Positions 20,651 through 29,397 of a stretch of DNA of 64,000 nt are shown here, piece by piece. The DNA lies in NCBI RefSeq assembly GCF_009601165.1, contig NZ_WIRE01000001.1, forward strand, positions 2,604,001-2,668,000, given 5' to 3'. Numbering within the stretch: position 1 is the stretch's first letter; each line of letters begins with the position of its first letter. The notes beneath the pieces are model-generated. The model was not told the origin of the DNA, did no database searches, and saw nothing but the letters and a program-made list of their open reading frames with translations. This stretch comes from Alcanivorax sediminis (GTDB taxonomy: Bacteria; Pseudomonadota; Gammaproteobacteria; Pseudomonadales; Alcanivoracaceae). The position numbers were made by a program, and so were the translations under genes.

Positions 20651-20948
20651 CCTTGTCCTTGTTTTCAAACTCGCTTCTGGCCGCCAGAAGACCGGTTTTG
20701 AGGCCATCCCAGGCAATTTCGAGACCATCCTTGATGTCCTGCCAGGCATCTTCGCTGCGGGACTCCAGGTCTTCCAGCTTGGCTTCAAACTCTTTCCGCT
20801 GTTCATTGAATTCCGACAGCTTCTCTTCGGCTTCCTCTCGCCACTCGTGGCTGAGATCGCCAATGCGAGCCGCCAGGCGGTCACGCTGATAATCCCAGTC
20901 TTCCAGTTTCTGACGGACAGAATCTACAAAGTCCTTTTTCTCTGACAT
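20643..20948 (-). CDS. Small charged coiled-coil stress-type protein
   Basis: A 101-residue, highly charged protein that should be almost all helix, with heptad hydrophobics along KLEDWDYQRDRLAARIGDL and FNEQRKEFEAKLEDLESRSEDAW. It resembles the small sll1863-like stress proteins by composition and length; this is a loose match. There are no Cys, no signal peptide and no membrane segment. CGGAGA precedes the ATG. It is the last gene of the anr-usp group, 14 bases after the stress protein gene, which suggests induction under low oxygen or in stationary phase. Confidence 0.7.
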   Translation of the reverse strand: MSEKKDFVDSVRQKLEDWDYQRDRLAARIGDLSHEWREEAEEKLSEFNEQRKEFEAKLEDLESRSEDAWQDIKDGLEIAWDGLKTGLLAARSEFENKDKDN

Positions 20949-20962
20949 GGTCTTCTCCGTAA

Positions 20963-21880
20963 TCAGGATTTCCAGGGGGTCTGAAAATCATCAGGCTTAA
21001 CCACCAGCACATCACAGCTGGCCCGGGTTATAACGGCTTCGGCAGTGGCTCCCAGTAGCAGCCGTTCTGGCAGCTTTCGGTGCACGGTACCGACAATCAG
21101 CAAATCTACGTCGTTATCTTTGCAGTAGTGGGACAGGGTAGGGGCCACAGCCCCCTCAAGCATGACCAATTGATCAGAGGCAAAACCCTGGCCACTGGCG
21201 AACCGCTTGAATACCGCTTTCTGGCTCTCCTTGATATCTTCAAGGCTGCCACTGAACTCGGACAGGGCTTCCCCCATGAGCAGCACCAGGCTGTCGTCTA
21301 CCGCATCCATGACATGGCAGACTTTCAGCGAGCCATCCAGCTGCTGCGCTATCGCCTGCGCCTGCGCGGTGACTTTCACCGACAATGAGTCAACCTCATC
21401 CTTGCCCGTCTCAGGGTCCACCGCCAGTAGTAGAGAAGGCGGGTTCTGCCAGGGTTGGCTGTGGATACAAAGCACATCACATGGCGCCTTGCGGATCAGC
21501 TGCCAGTCACGCGGGGTGAACAAGTGTCGCTTCAAACCACTCTCGGCACTGGTGTGCACCACCAGCACGGCGGGGTTGAATTGGAGGATGATGTCGCGCA
21601 GCGCATCGATTTCACGCTTTTCCCACAGCACGTGCGCGCTGCAGGTCATGCCGTGGGCCAGTGACGCGATCCTCTTCTCCCAGGCATGACGAATTTGGGT
21701 CGTGGCGGCCTCCAGTCTCTGCTTGTCATAACCCACCGCACGCACCATGGCGGAGCAATAACCGTTAACGGCAATAACGAGCGAGGTGCCACGGGCGGCG
21801 GCCAACTGCTTGGCCTTCTCAAAAGCGGGCTGAGGCGACTTGAGATCGGTATCCAGCACGACCATGACAGGCTGTGTCAC
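20963..21880 (-). CDS. Tandem universal stress protein (UspE-like)
   Basis: A 305-residue protein of two Usp domains. The first begins MVVLDTDLKSPQPAFEKAKQLA and ends near CDVLCIHSQ; the second begins LLLAVDPETG and ends with DLLIVGTVHRKLPERLLLGATAEAVITRASCDVLVVKP, a G-2x-G-9x-G-like ATP-binding pattern (GTVHRKLPERLLLGATA). The length fits E. coli UspE (316), which also lies next to fnr. Translation starts at a GTG that overlaps the anr stop codon (GTGA), with GGAGG upstream, so the two are translationally coupled. Confidence 0.9.
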   Translation of the reverse strand: MTQPVMVVLDTDLKSPQPAFEKAKQLAAARGTSLVIAVNGYCSAMVRAVGYDKQRLEAATTQIRHAWEKRIASLAHGMTCSAHVLWEKREIDALRDIILQFNPAVLVVHTSAESGLKRHLFTPRDWQLIRKAPCDVLCIHSQPWQNPPSLLLAVDPETGKDEVDSLSVKVTAQAQAIAQQLDGSLKVCHVMDAVDDSLVLLMGEALSEFSGSLEDIKESQKAVFKRFASGQGFASDQLVMLEGAVAPTLSHYCKDNDVDLLIVGTVHRKLPERLLLGATAEAVITRASCDVLVVKPDDFQTPWKS

Positions 21881-22626
21881 AGGGAATCCTCCAGGGCAGG
21901 ATCATGACCACACAGTTTGCCACGATCGAGAATCTCTACCTCACGGCCTTCTGCTCGCAACCAGCCGTTTTGCTGGAAACGAGTGAAAATGCGACTCACT
22001 GTTTCAACCGCCAGGCCAAGGTAGTTGGCAATGTCATAGCGAGACATGGGCAGTCGAAAAGCACGGTGACTCAGGCCTCGGCGCTGATGACGAGCCGACA
22101 GCGAAAGTAGCAGGGATGCCACTCGGTCATCCGCATTCTTCTTGCTGAGCAGCATGTGTAGCTCACGATCAGCCCGAATTTCATTACTCATCAGACTGAA
22201 AAAATGATGCTGTAAAGACGGAATTTTCTGCGACAACGCTTCCAGCTGCGAGAAGGGGATTTCACAGACTGTGGCCGTTTCAAGCGCTTTGGCATTGGAA
22301 ATGTGATGAGCGGTACTGATCCCATCCATGCCAAGCACTTCCCCGGGCAGGTAAAAACCAGTGACCTGCTCATCCCCCTGATCACTCAGCACATAGGTCT
22401 TGATGGCACCGGATCGCACGGCATAGACCGCCTCAAAGCTGTCCGAAGCACGGAACAGGTGCTCGCCACGCTTTAGCGGGCGGCCTCGGTGAATAATATT
22501 GTCCAGCTGGTCCAGCTGGGCGGGGGCAACAGCCAGAGGCAGACAAACCGGACTAAGGCTGCATTCGCTACAGGAAACATGCTGTGACACGGGGTAACTC
22601 CCAAATCTTACGCTGCGTAAAGACAC
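21877..22626 (-). CDS. anr: FNR/ANR oxygen-sensing transcription regulator
   Basis: A CRP/FNR-family activator that holds an oxygen-labile [4Fe-4S] cluster. The four cluster cysteines are at 19, 22, 28 (CSECSLSPVC) and 121 (TATVCEIP), each one off E. coli FNR (20, 23, 29, 122). The cNMP-like barrel includes FYLPGEVLGMDGI. The recognition helix reads YLGLAVETVSRIFTRFQQNG, with the E-SR of FNR that reads TTGAT. The 249-residue length equals E. coli FNR (250) if GTG 22626 is the start. GTG 22590 has a much better GGGAG and is an alternative. It follows hemN and precedes the stress protein, with palindromes at its start. Its likely targets are the boxes before hemN and ccoN. Confidence 0.95.
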   Translation of the reverse strand: MSLRSVRFGSYPVSQHVSCSECSLSPVCLPLAVAPAQLDQLDNIIHRGRPLKRGEHLFRASDSFEAVYAVRSGAIKTYVLSDQGDEQVTGFYLPGEVLGMDGISTAHHISNAKALETATVCEIPFSQLEALSQKIPSLQHHFFSLMSNEIRADRELHMLLSKKNADDRVASLLLSLSARHQRRGLSHRAFRLPMSRYDIANYLGLAVETVSRIFTRFQQNGWLRAEGREVEILDRGKLCGHDPALEDSL

Positions 22627-22635
22627 TGTCAGTGT
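22608..22635. promoter_or_regulatory. Two adjacent palindromes at the anr 5' end
   Basis: TTACGC-T-GCGTAA at 22608-22620 and ACACTG-T-CAGTGT at 22623-22635 are both perfect 6+1+6 palindromes with centres 15 bases apart. The GTG at 22626 lies in the second. Neither resembles an FNR box, so another regulator or an RNA structure may act here. Confidence 0.4.
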
Positions 22636-22658
22636 AGTCCAACAGCGTCAATAATCAC

Positions 22659-24032
22659 TCAGAGAATACGGCTATATTTTACTGTCGGCTTCTCAGTCAT
22701 GTATTGATCAAAAGGCTGCACCAGGGCCCGGCTGACCAGCCGGCCCTGATCGGTGATTTTCAAATGATCCGCCGACAGGGTCACCAGGCCCTGATCGGCG
22801 AAAAAAGCCCAGCGCTGGAGCGCGTCGGCAAAGGTTTCAGCAAAATTGACGCCCCAACGCTGCTCAAAGGCGGGGATATCCAGATGAAGGTCGCACAGCA
22901 AGCGCATGATGACATCTTGGCGAATGCGATCATCCGAAGTTAGCAGATAGCCTTTTTCAATAGGGATCTGGCCATTTTCGACCCGGGTTTGCCACTGCTC
23001 GATGCCTTTCTCGTTCTGGACGTATAAATCGCCAATCTGACTAATGGCGCTAACCCCCATGGCGATCAGGTCTGCATCACCATGCAGACTGTATCCCTGA
23101 AAATTCCGGTGCAGTAGCCCATTCTTCTGCGCCACTGCCATTTCATCGGTCTCCAGAGCGAAGTGATCCATGCCAATGAAGCGATAGCCGGCACTTTGCA
23201 ACATCTCACCAGCCCGGACATACATCCTTACTTTCTCCTCCGGGGAGGGCAGTTCATGACTGTTGATCTGTCGTTGTACCTTGAAGCGGTCTGGCAAGTG
23301 CGCGTAGTTATACAGCGAGATTCGTTCCGGTTTCAGCGTAATGATCTTGTCCAGGGTGCGCATCATGGAGGCTTCTGACTGGCGTGGCAGCCCACTGATC
23401 AGATCCAGATTGATGGAGCGGAAACCGAAATCTCTTGCCCAGTGCATGGTGTCTCGGATCATTTCCCAGGACTGGATTCGGTTTACCGCCTCCTGAACGC
23501 CGGGGTCCAGATCCTGGACTCCCAGGCTGACACGATTGAACCCCAGCCCCCGCAGCAGCCCCAACCGCGAACGATCTACAGTTCTCGGATCAATCTCGAT
23601 GGCATAGTCACCCCGGTCATCCTCACGCAAGTTGAAGTGCCGGGCCATGTCGTAAACCAGCTCGGTCATTTGTGCATCGCTGAGATAGGTCGGAGTACCA
23701 CCCCCCCAGTGAATCTGGGTCACCTGACGTCGATCATCGATCATGGCCGAGCGCATGCGAATCTCATGCTTCAAGTGCTTGAGGTATTCTCCAGCCCGAG
23801 CGCGGTTGGCGGTGATAATGCGATTGCAGCCACAGTAGTAACAAACCGTGCTGCAGAACGGGATATGGAAATACAGTGACAGGGGCCGCCGTGCGGCGTT
23901 GCCTTCTTGCACGGCGGCGACCAGATCATCCTCGGTAATACCGGAGTGGAAGTTGGGGGCGGTCGGATAGGAGGTGTACCGGGGCCCGGGGCCGCCGTAC
24001 TGATGGATCAGTGATTCATTCCATTCGACCAC
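22659..24032 (-). CDS. hemN: Oxygen-independent coproporphyrinogen III dehydrogenase
   Basis: A radical-SAM enzyme that converts coproporphyrinogen III to protoporphyrinogen IX without oxygen; it supplies haem for the cbb3 oxidase. The cluster motif is FCSTVCYYCGCN (CxxxCxxC plus the extra Cys of HemN). YGGPGPRYTSYPTAPNF near the start and WGGGTPTYL and DLISGLPRQ are typical. I choose GTG 24032: GGGAGGA lies six bases upstream and the protein then starts just before WNESLIHQYGGPGPRYTSYP, as E. coli HemN does. The ATG at 24101 lies inside the FNR box and would not be transcribed. It has its own anaerobic promoter. Confidence 0.96.
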   Translation of the reverse strand: MVEWNESLIHQYGGPGPRYTSYPTAPNFHSGITEDDLVAAVQEGNAARRPLSLYFHIPFCSTVCYYCGCNRIITANRARAGEYLKHLKHEIRMRSAMIDDRRQVTQIHWGGGTPTYLSDAQMTELVYDMARHFNLREDDRGDYAIEIDPRTVDRSRLGLLRGLGFNRVSLGVQDLDPGVQEAVNRIQSWEMIRDTMHWARDFGFRSINLDLISGLPRQSEASMMRTLDKIITLKPERISLYNYAHLPDRFKVQRQINSHELPSPEEKVRMYVRAGEMLQSAGYRFIGMDHFALETDEMAVAQKNGLLHRNFQGYSLHGDADLIAMGVSAISQIGDLYVQNEKGIEQWQTRVENGQIPIEKGYLLTSDDRIRQDVIMRLLCDLHLDIPAFEQRWGVNFAETFADALQRWAFFADQGLVTLSADHLKITDQGRLVSRALVQPFDQYMTEKPTVKYSRIL

Positions 24033-24059
24033 AATTGTTCCTCCCACAAAGATGGGAGG

Positions 24060-24101
24060 ATTATCACGCTGCCAACCAGCACCAACCTTGATATGGATCA
24101 A
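24060..24101 (-). promoter_or_regulatory. FNR/ANR-dependent promoter of hemN
   Basis: A perfect TTGAT-ATGG-ATCAA box spans 24088-24101. With its centre placed at -41.5, the -12 to -7 positions read GATAAT (24065 to 24060), a near-consensus -10, and the predicted transcription start is near 24053, about 20 bases before the GTG. The box overlaps the stop codon of the upstream membrane protein gene. Confidence 0.88.
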
Positions 24102-24895
24102 TGGTCATGGTGATGAGTCTCAGAATGGCCCTGGGGGAGTGCGTCATTCCCCAGGGTGGGCTCCAGCTTGGCAGCATGCTGATGCATGGCATGGCCTTCA
24201 CCGTTTGCCATCTGCCACGCCATGAACAGGAACAGCACCGCCAGCACCAGAGTCAGTCCAACGGCTATTTTGCGGGCTTTTGGCCCTCGAAAAGCCTGCA
24301 ACTGTGACGCCACGACCCCCGTGGTGGCTACCGGAATAACCGTGATGGCACCAAACACGGCCATAACCGCGCCCCCGGTGAATGCCTCACCACTGGTTGC
24401 AGCCAGGGCCAACGCGGTATAGACCAAACCACAAGGCAGAAAGCCCCATAGCATGCCAAGTAACCAGGCCTTTAGCGGATGATCCAGCGGCATGAGCTTT
24501 CGTGTGAGGGGCTGGAGGGTTCGCCAAAGTCCCTGGCCAAGCCGCTCCAGATGAGCAAGAAGGCCACCCTTACCAGATAAATGCATTGCCAGCAGTAGCA
24601 TCAGGACACCGGAAAGCGCCAGTCCGAACGCCATGGAAGGACCGGGAAGCCAACCGAGCAGTTTGTTGCCAAGGCTACCTGCAAGGAGGCCGAGCAGCGT
24701 ATATGTGGTCACCCGCCCCAGCCCGAGAACCGCTTGCCACCACCACAGCGCGGCCCCCTGGCGTTGATGCTCCGGAACCGCAAAAGTCAGCGCACTACTG
24801 ATACCGCCACACATCCCCACACAGTGGATACTGCCGGTCGCCGCGATGATGGCGCTGCTGGCTAGCAGGGCCAGCAAGGATTCAGGGTTCATCAT
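24098..24895 (-). CDS. Sulfite exporter TauE/SafE-type membrane protein of the cbb3 locus
   Basis: A polytopic inner-membrane protein of about 265 residues. The first helix contains SIHCVGMCGGISSAL, the HCxxMCGG motif found in the family members beside ccoIS and thought to bind copper or reducing partners. Later helices have KAWLLGMLWGFLPCGLVYTAL and paired Gly/Pro motifs typical of DsbD/TauE folds. The C-terminus is His-rich (MHQHAAKL ... HSETHHHDH), suggestive of metal binding. I use the first of two tandem ATGs (24895), preceded by AGG; a longer frame overlaps ccoS completely. It overlaps ccoS by 14 bases. The exact role in cbb3 assembly or metal supply is not proven. Confidence 0.87.
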   Translation of the reverse strand: MMNPESLLALLASSAIIAATGSIHCVGMCGGISSALTFAVPEHQRQGAALWWWQAVLGLGRVTTYTLLGLLAGSLGNKLLGWLPGPSMAFGLALSGVLMLLLAMHLSGKGGLLAHLERLGQGLWRTLQPLTRKLMPLDHPLKAWLLGMLWGFLPCGLVYTALALAATSGEAFTGGAVMAVFGAITVIPVATTGVVASQLQAFRGPKARKIAVGLTLVLAVLFLFMAWQMANGEGHAMHQHAAKLEPTLGNDALPQGHSETHHHDH

Positions 24896-25115
24896 GGTTT
24901 TGCCTGTCCGCCCTGGGTTGGCTGTCGCTTTGAGCCGATGGGTCTGGCCGGCGTTTTCCTCGGTCACGGCGCTGCTCACGGTCATCAAAGACGACTCGCC
25001 AGGAAGCATTATCCAGATCTTCGAACTGATCCTTACGCAAGGCCCAGAACAGGAAAGCGATGGCTCCGCCTAAAAAAATCAGCGCCAACGGGATGAGGAG
25101 GATGACAATTTCCAT
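24882..25115 (-). CDS. ccoS: cbb3-type cytochrome oxidase assembly protein CcoS
   Basis: A 77-residue single-helix protein (IVILLIPLALIFLGGAIAFLFWAL) followed by the diagnostic LRKDQFEDLDN segment. CcoS is needed in Rhodobacter for cofactor insertion into cbb3 oxidase. The tail after residue 45 is longer and more charged than usual (KRRPDPSAQSDS...). It overlaps ccoI by 37 bases and the TauE-like gene by 14, and has only a weak ribosome site, so it depends on coupling. Confidence 0.94.
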   Translation of the reverse strand: MEIVILLIPLALIFLGGAIAFLFWALRKDQFEDLDNASWRVVFDDREQRRDRGKRRPDPSAQSDSQPRADRQNHDEP

Positions 25116-27469
25116 CGACTTATCCGGGATGCGTTAAAAGTAACCAACAGAGAGCTGGCAGACATGCCGATGGCCGCTGCCCAGGGAGGAATCCATCCTG
25201 CCACGGCGAACGGTACAGCAATCACGTTATAAAGTAGCGCCCAACTCAGGTTCTGACGAATCAGCGATTGGCAACGCCGAGCCAGGGCGGGCAGGGCAGG
25301 AGTGGCATCCAGGCGGTCATGCAGCAGGTACAGACCGGCTGCACGCTGGGTAAGACTGGTCGCATTGGCCGTCGCCACAGACACCGACGCAGCGAGCATG
25401 GCGTTGGCATCGTTGATGCCATCACCCACGATCATCTGCGGCGCGCTCTGCTCCAGTGTTTCCACCCAGCGTTGTTTGTCATCCGGTGTCATACCGGCCT
25501 GCCATTCCCCAATCCCGGCCAGTGCCGCAATCTTGCTGGCAGCACCGGCGTTGTCACCCGTGGCCATTCGGCTGATGATGCCCTGGTCACGCAGCCGACT
25601 GACAACCCTTTCCGATTCCTCACGAAGGGTATCCTCCAGCAAAAGCTGAAGCTGCAGTTGATTATCTGCATAAAGAGCGAGACAGGTGGTGCCGTCGCGA
25701 GCACTCTCAGGATCACCACCGATGCGCCACTGCTGATGATGACGCACTCCCTCTGCCCCGGACCGTGTGGTGACGACATCGTGCACCGCAGCATCACGCA
25801 CCACATGCTGAAAAGCACGGGCCAAAGGGTGAGGGTTCTGCCACTCCAGTGCAGCGGCTATGGCGAGAAGCTCGTCCTCTGAAAGCGCGCACCCCGTCGT
25901 GACTGATTTACGGATTTCTACTATGGAGAATTGCCCCGTGGTCAGCGTACCGGTCTTGTCGAAAATGGCACCTTTCACCGTCGGCAGCTTGAGTAACTGC
26001 CTCGGTGAGGCGACCAGCACACCATTCTTGAGTGCCGCCCCGAGGGTGGCGGAAAGGGTAAGCGGTACCGCCAGCGCCAAGGCGCATGGACACGTCACCA
26101 CCAACACGGCCAACGTATGCTCGAATGCAACGGCGGGACCCGATGACCAGTGCCACGCCATGGTGAAGGCCGCCAGCACCAGCACCCCAGCCGTAAACAG
26201 CGGGGCAACCTGTTGCCAGTCTCTGACTACCTCCATACGTTCCTGCTGGGCACGATCCACCTGCTCGCCAATTTGCGCCATCAGGCTACTCGACACCGTA
26301 CCACTGGCTTCTACTACCAGCCCCCCTTCGGCTACGCGGGTGCCGGCATGGATGCTATCTCCCAGGCTTCTGCGCACCGGCAGGGATTCCCCCGTGAAAG
26401 CCGATTCGTCCAGCGCTGCTTCGCCATTCACGACAACGGCATCCACCGGTACCGTATCACCCTGAATCAACTGCAGCTGATCGCCCGGTTGCACCTGCCG
26501 GACACTGATCCAGACCGGCAGGCCACCATCATCAATACGTCGAACCGCCTGGGGCAGGGTATCGCCCAATTGTTGATAGCTCTCATGAATGGCACGCCGC
26601 TGCCGTTGTTCAAGCCAGCGGCTGGTCAGAAGAAAGAACACAAACATGGCCGCGGAATCGAAATAGACATGTCGCCCACCGGTGGCCATCACCACCAGGC
26701 TCCCGCCCCAGGCGAGCAACAGAGCCAATGCGATAGGCACATCCATGGTGAGTCTCGCGCGCCTCAGGCCAAGCCAGGCTCCCTGAAAAAATGGCCAGCC
26801 CGCATAGAACACCACCGGCGTAGCCACCAACAGGCTGGCGATGCGAAAGACCCATTCATACACCGCGTCCTTGCCATCGAAAGCTCCGATGTAAAGTGCG
26901 GTGGCGTACATCATGGCCTGCATGGCACCCAAACCTGCCAGGGCCAGTCGGCCTACCAGCTGGCGCTGTTCGCGTTTTTGCTGTTGGGTTTGCGAAGGGT
27001 CTCCTGGCAGGGTGACGGTATAGCCGAGGCGAAGCACCCGCTCAGCGGTGGCTTCGGCATCCGCCTTGCCATCGAAATCCACCAACAGAGTCATTCCGGC
27101 CAGGTTGACCGACACCGCAGTTACACCGGGCTGTTCACGAACGGCTTTCTCGATGAGCCAGCTACAGGCAGCACAGGTCAGGCCACCCAGCTGTAACTTG
27201 AGACGCTGCCCGCCAGGAATATCGCTGATGTGCGGAGCCACCAGTTCCGGAACGCGGAACAGTGCGCGGTTGAGGGCCGTACGGGTTTCATCCGGCACAG
27301 GCGCTTCGCTTTCCCTGACGCTGTAATAATCATCCAGCCCAAGACCGTAGATGGTTTCTATGGCTGCTGCACATCCAGGACAGCACGCATCACGCGCGCC
27401 TTCTGGGGTGCGCGCCTCAAACGCTCCGGATGGAGCAGGGTTGCCACAGTGCCAGCAGGAGTCGGTCAT
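25079..27469 (-). CDS. ccoI: Copper-transporting P1B-type ATPase CcoI/FixI
   Basis: Exports copper for the catalytic CuB of cbb3 oxidase. The protein has an N-terminal zinc-ribbon-like Cys set (CWHCG ... CCPGC), a heavy-metal domain with TCAACSW (about residue 99), and eight helices. The transport motif is TCPCALALAVP, the phosphorylation loop DKTGTLTTG, and GDGINDANAM the hinge. At 796 residues it is typical. The ATG overlaps the ccoH stop (ATGA), and the end overlaps ccoS. The CcoI class, rather than CopA, is supported by its place in ccoGHIS. Confidence 0.96.
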   Translation of the reverse strand: MTDSCWHCGNPAPSGAFEARTPEGARDACCPGCAAAIETIYGLGLDDYYSVRESEAPVPDETRTALNRALFRVPELVAPHISDIPGGQRLKLQLGGLTCAACSWLIEKAVREQPGVTAVSVNLAGMTLLVDFDGKADAEATAERVLRLGYTVTLPGDPSQTQQQKREQRQLVGRLALAGLGAMQAMMYATALYIGAFDGKDAVYEWVFRIASLLVATPVVFYAGWPFFQGAWLGLRRARLTMDVPIALALLLAWGGSLVVMATGGRHVYFDSAAMFVFFLLTSRWLEQRQRRAIHESYQQLGDTLPQAVRRIDDGGLPVWISVRQVQPGDQLQLIQGDTVPVDAVVVNGEAALDESAFTGESLPVRRSLGDSIHAGTRVAEGGLVVEASGTVSSSLMAQIGEQVDRAQQERMEVVRDWQQVAPLFTAGVLVLAAFTMAWHWSSGPAVAFEHTLAVLVVTCPCALALAVPLTLSATLGAALKNGVLVASPRQLLKLPTVKGAIFDKTGTLTTGQFSIVEIRKSVTTGCALSEDELLAIAAALEWQNPHPLARAFQHVVRDAAVHDVVTTRSGAEGVRHHQQWRIGGDPESARDGTTCLALYADNQLQLQLLLEDTLREESERVVSRLRDQGIISRMATGDNAGAASKIAALAGIGEWQAGMTPDDKQRWVETLEQSAPQMIVGDGINDANAMLAASVSVATANATSLTQRAAGLYLLHDRLDATPALPALARRCQSLIRQNLSWALLYNVIAVPFAVAGWIPPWAAAIGMSASSLLVTFNASRISRWKLSSSSSRWR

Positions 27470-27987
27470 GAAGCCGGTACGGCTCCCAGGTGCAGATTGT
27501 CACTATCGGTGAAGATGGTCTGGTACAAACGCCAGTGATTCCCCTCAGCAGTCACGGTGACATTGCGACGACCATCCTGGGGTAGAACACCGTCCCCGCG
27601 GTACTGATTGTCTTCCAGGTTAACCAGCTCAATCACCACATCCCGGTCTGCCAGCGTGGGATGACGCATGGCCACCTTGATGGAAGAGGGCATGGGAATC
27701 GCGGTATCGGCCAGCAGGCGAGCCTGCACCCCGGCACCCACCTGTGACAGTTCAAGGCGAATACCCAGTCTTGCCGCCAGCTGCTCCTGTTCTGCAGAAC
27801 GGTTGATGGCCTTGCCTTCCTTGTACCACTCATCCACCACCGGGTCGTCGGCGTTCACAATGGCGATATAGAGGGTGATCAGGCCGGCAACCACCGCAGT
27901 GGCAGGCAGCAGGATCGCCATCCAAAGGAAAGGATGGCGATACCAGGCCTTTTCATCACCGTCCAGGTGCGATGAATCGTGATTCAT
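27466..27987 (-). CDS. ccoH: cbb3 oxidase assembly protein CcoH/FixH
   Basis: A 173-residue membrane-anchored protein. One helix (PFLWMAILLPATAVVAGLITLYIA) is followed by the FixH signature DDPVVDEWYKEGKAINR and a periplasmic beta-sandwich (VAMRHPTLADRDVVIELVN ... GRRNVTVTAEGNHWRLYQT). CcoH stabilises early cbb3 assembly intermediates. I start at ATG 27987 with GGAG upstream; this overlaps the ccoG end by 32 bases. The longer frame from 28056 would run further into ccoG and lacks a ribosome site. Confidence 0.94.
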   Translation of the reverse strand: MNHDSSHLDGDEKAWYRHPFLWMAILLPATAVVAGLITLYIAIVNADDPVVDEWYKEGKAINRSAEQEQLAARLGIRLELSQVGAGVQARLLADTAIPMPSSIKVAMRHPTLADRDVVIELVNLEDNQYRGDGVLPQDGRRNVTVTAEGNHWRLYQTIFTDSDNLHLGAVPAS

Positions 27988-29365
27988 GGCGCTTCTCCAG
28001 ATCAGGGTCATCCAGCGATCTGACAGTGAACCAGATAGTGGAGGAGGGGACTTCATTCACATAAGGATCGTAACTGACCGTGACGGGCAGATTCAGTGTC
28101 TGGCCGCCCTGCAGCGTGAAGGTTTTGTTGGTTTCCATACTCAAACCTTCCGGGCCATCCAGAATCAGCTCATAACGCTGTGCCTGTTGGCTCTTGTTGA
28201 GAATCACCAACCGGTAAATATTCTCGATGTTGCCCGCGCTGGTGGTGCGATACAGCTGGTTGCGATCGCGCAGCACATCCACCTGCAGTGGCACCCGGCC
28301 ATACAGGCTGGCCATGAACAGAGTGCCCATCACCAGTAACGCCGCCCCGTATCCGATCAGGCGAGGCCGAATAACGCTGGAAGGCTTGTGCTCCAGCGCA
28401 TTTTCCGTGGTGTAGCGAATCAGGCCACGGGGTTTATTGATGTGATCCATTACATCGTCGCAGGCATCAATACAGGCGGCACAGGTAATGCACTCATATT
28501 GCAGGCCGTCACGGATATCGATGCCAGTGGGGCAGACCTGGACGCACATGCCACAGTCGATACAGTCACCTAAAGGATTCTCCGTATCGGCCTGTTTTTT
28601 CTTGGCACCTTTGCCGCGAGGTTCGCCTCTTTCCTCGTCGTAGGACACGATCAAGGTGTTGCGGTCGAACATCACACTCTGGAAGCGGGCATAGGGACAC
28701 ATGTACAGGCACACCTGCTCACGCATAAAGCCGGCATTGCCATAGGTGGCCACGGTGAAGAAGCCTACCCAGAACAATTCCCAGCCCCCCCAGCCAAATG
28801 TCAGGATCCGGGCAGACAAATCGGTAATCGGCGAGAAATAGCCAACGAACGTCAGGCCGGTGAGAAATGCCAATAGCAGCCAAAGCACATGCTTGGAACC
28901 ACGGCGCAGGATCTTGCTGGCTGTCCAGGGTGCCGCATCCATCTTCAGGCGGCTATGCCGATCACCCTCCAGCCAGTGCTCAATCCACTGAAAAAAACGG
29001 GTCCAGGTGGTTTGCGGGCACACATAACCGCAGTACACACGCCCCGCCAGTACGGTAAAGAAGAACAAGGCAAAGGCGGCAATGATCAACGACCAGGAAA
29101 GGAACAGAAAGTCCTGCGGCCAGAAGGTCATGCCGAAGATACGAAATTGCCGACCAGGCAGATCAAACAACACGGCCTGCTGGCCATCCCAGCGCAGCCA
29201 CGGCAACAACAGGTAAACACCCATCGTGCTGAGGATGGTGATGTTGCGAATGGTCTGAAAGCGTCCAGACGTGGCCTTGACCTGGATCCGTTCCCGCTTG
29301 CTATAGAGACTGACGGCACCGTCGGGGCTGGCGTCGTTGACCTCGATGCGACGAGGGTCTGACAT
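27956..29365 (-). CDS. ccoG: cbb3 oxidase accessory ferredoxin-type protein CcoG
   Basis: A 469-residue membrane-bound protein with two [4Fe-4S] clusters that helps copper reduction during cbb3 assembly. Four to five helices surround YCGYVCPQTTWTRFFQWIEHWLEG. The ferredoxin module is DCIDCGMCVQVCPTGIDIRDG then CITCAACIDACDD. The C-terminus is an Ig-like domain (KTFTLQGGQTLNLPVTVSYDP). GGAGG precedes the ATG. It starts a second segment of the cco operon, behind a strong hairpin. Confidence 0.96.
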   Translation of the reverse strand: MSDPRRIEVNDASPDGAVSLYSKRERIQVKATSGRFQTIRNITILSTMGVYLLLPWLRWDGQQAVLFDLPGRQFRIFGMTFWPQDFLFLSWSLIIAAFALFFFTVLAGRVYCGYVCPQTTWTRFFQWIEHWLEGDRHSRLKMDAAPWTASKILRRGSKHVLWLLLAFLTGLTFVGYFSPITDLSARILTFGWGGWELFWVGFFTVATYGNAGFMREQVCLYMCPYARFQSVMFDRNTLIVSYDEERGEPRGKGAKKKQADTENPLGDCIDCGMCVQVCPTGIDIRDGLQYECITCAACIDACDDVMDHINKPRGLIRYTTENALEHKPSSVIRPRLIGYGAALLVMGTLFMASLYGRVPLQVDVLRDRNQLYRTTSAGNIENIYRLVILNKSQQAQRYELILDGPEGLSMETNKTFTLQGGQTLNLPVTVSYDPYVNEVPSSTIWFTVRSLDDPDLEKRHESRFIAPGR

Positions 29366-29397
29366 GGCTGACCTCCAAGGACGTGATATCTAACAAT

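Noticed and set aside
28227..28415. Extra small plus-strand genes inside the cco locus
   Set aside because: All such frames are antisense to ccoG, ccoI, ccoP or ccoN and lack conserved features.
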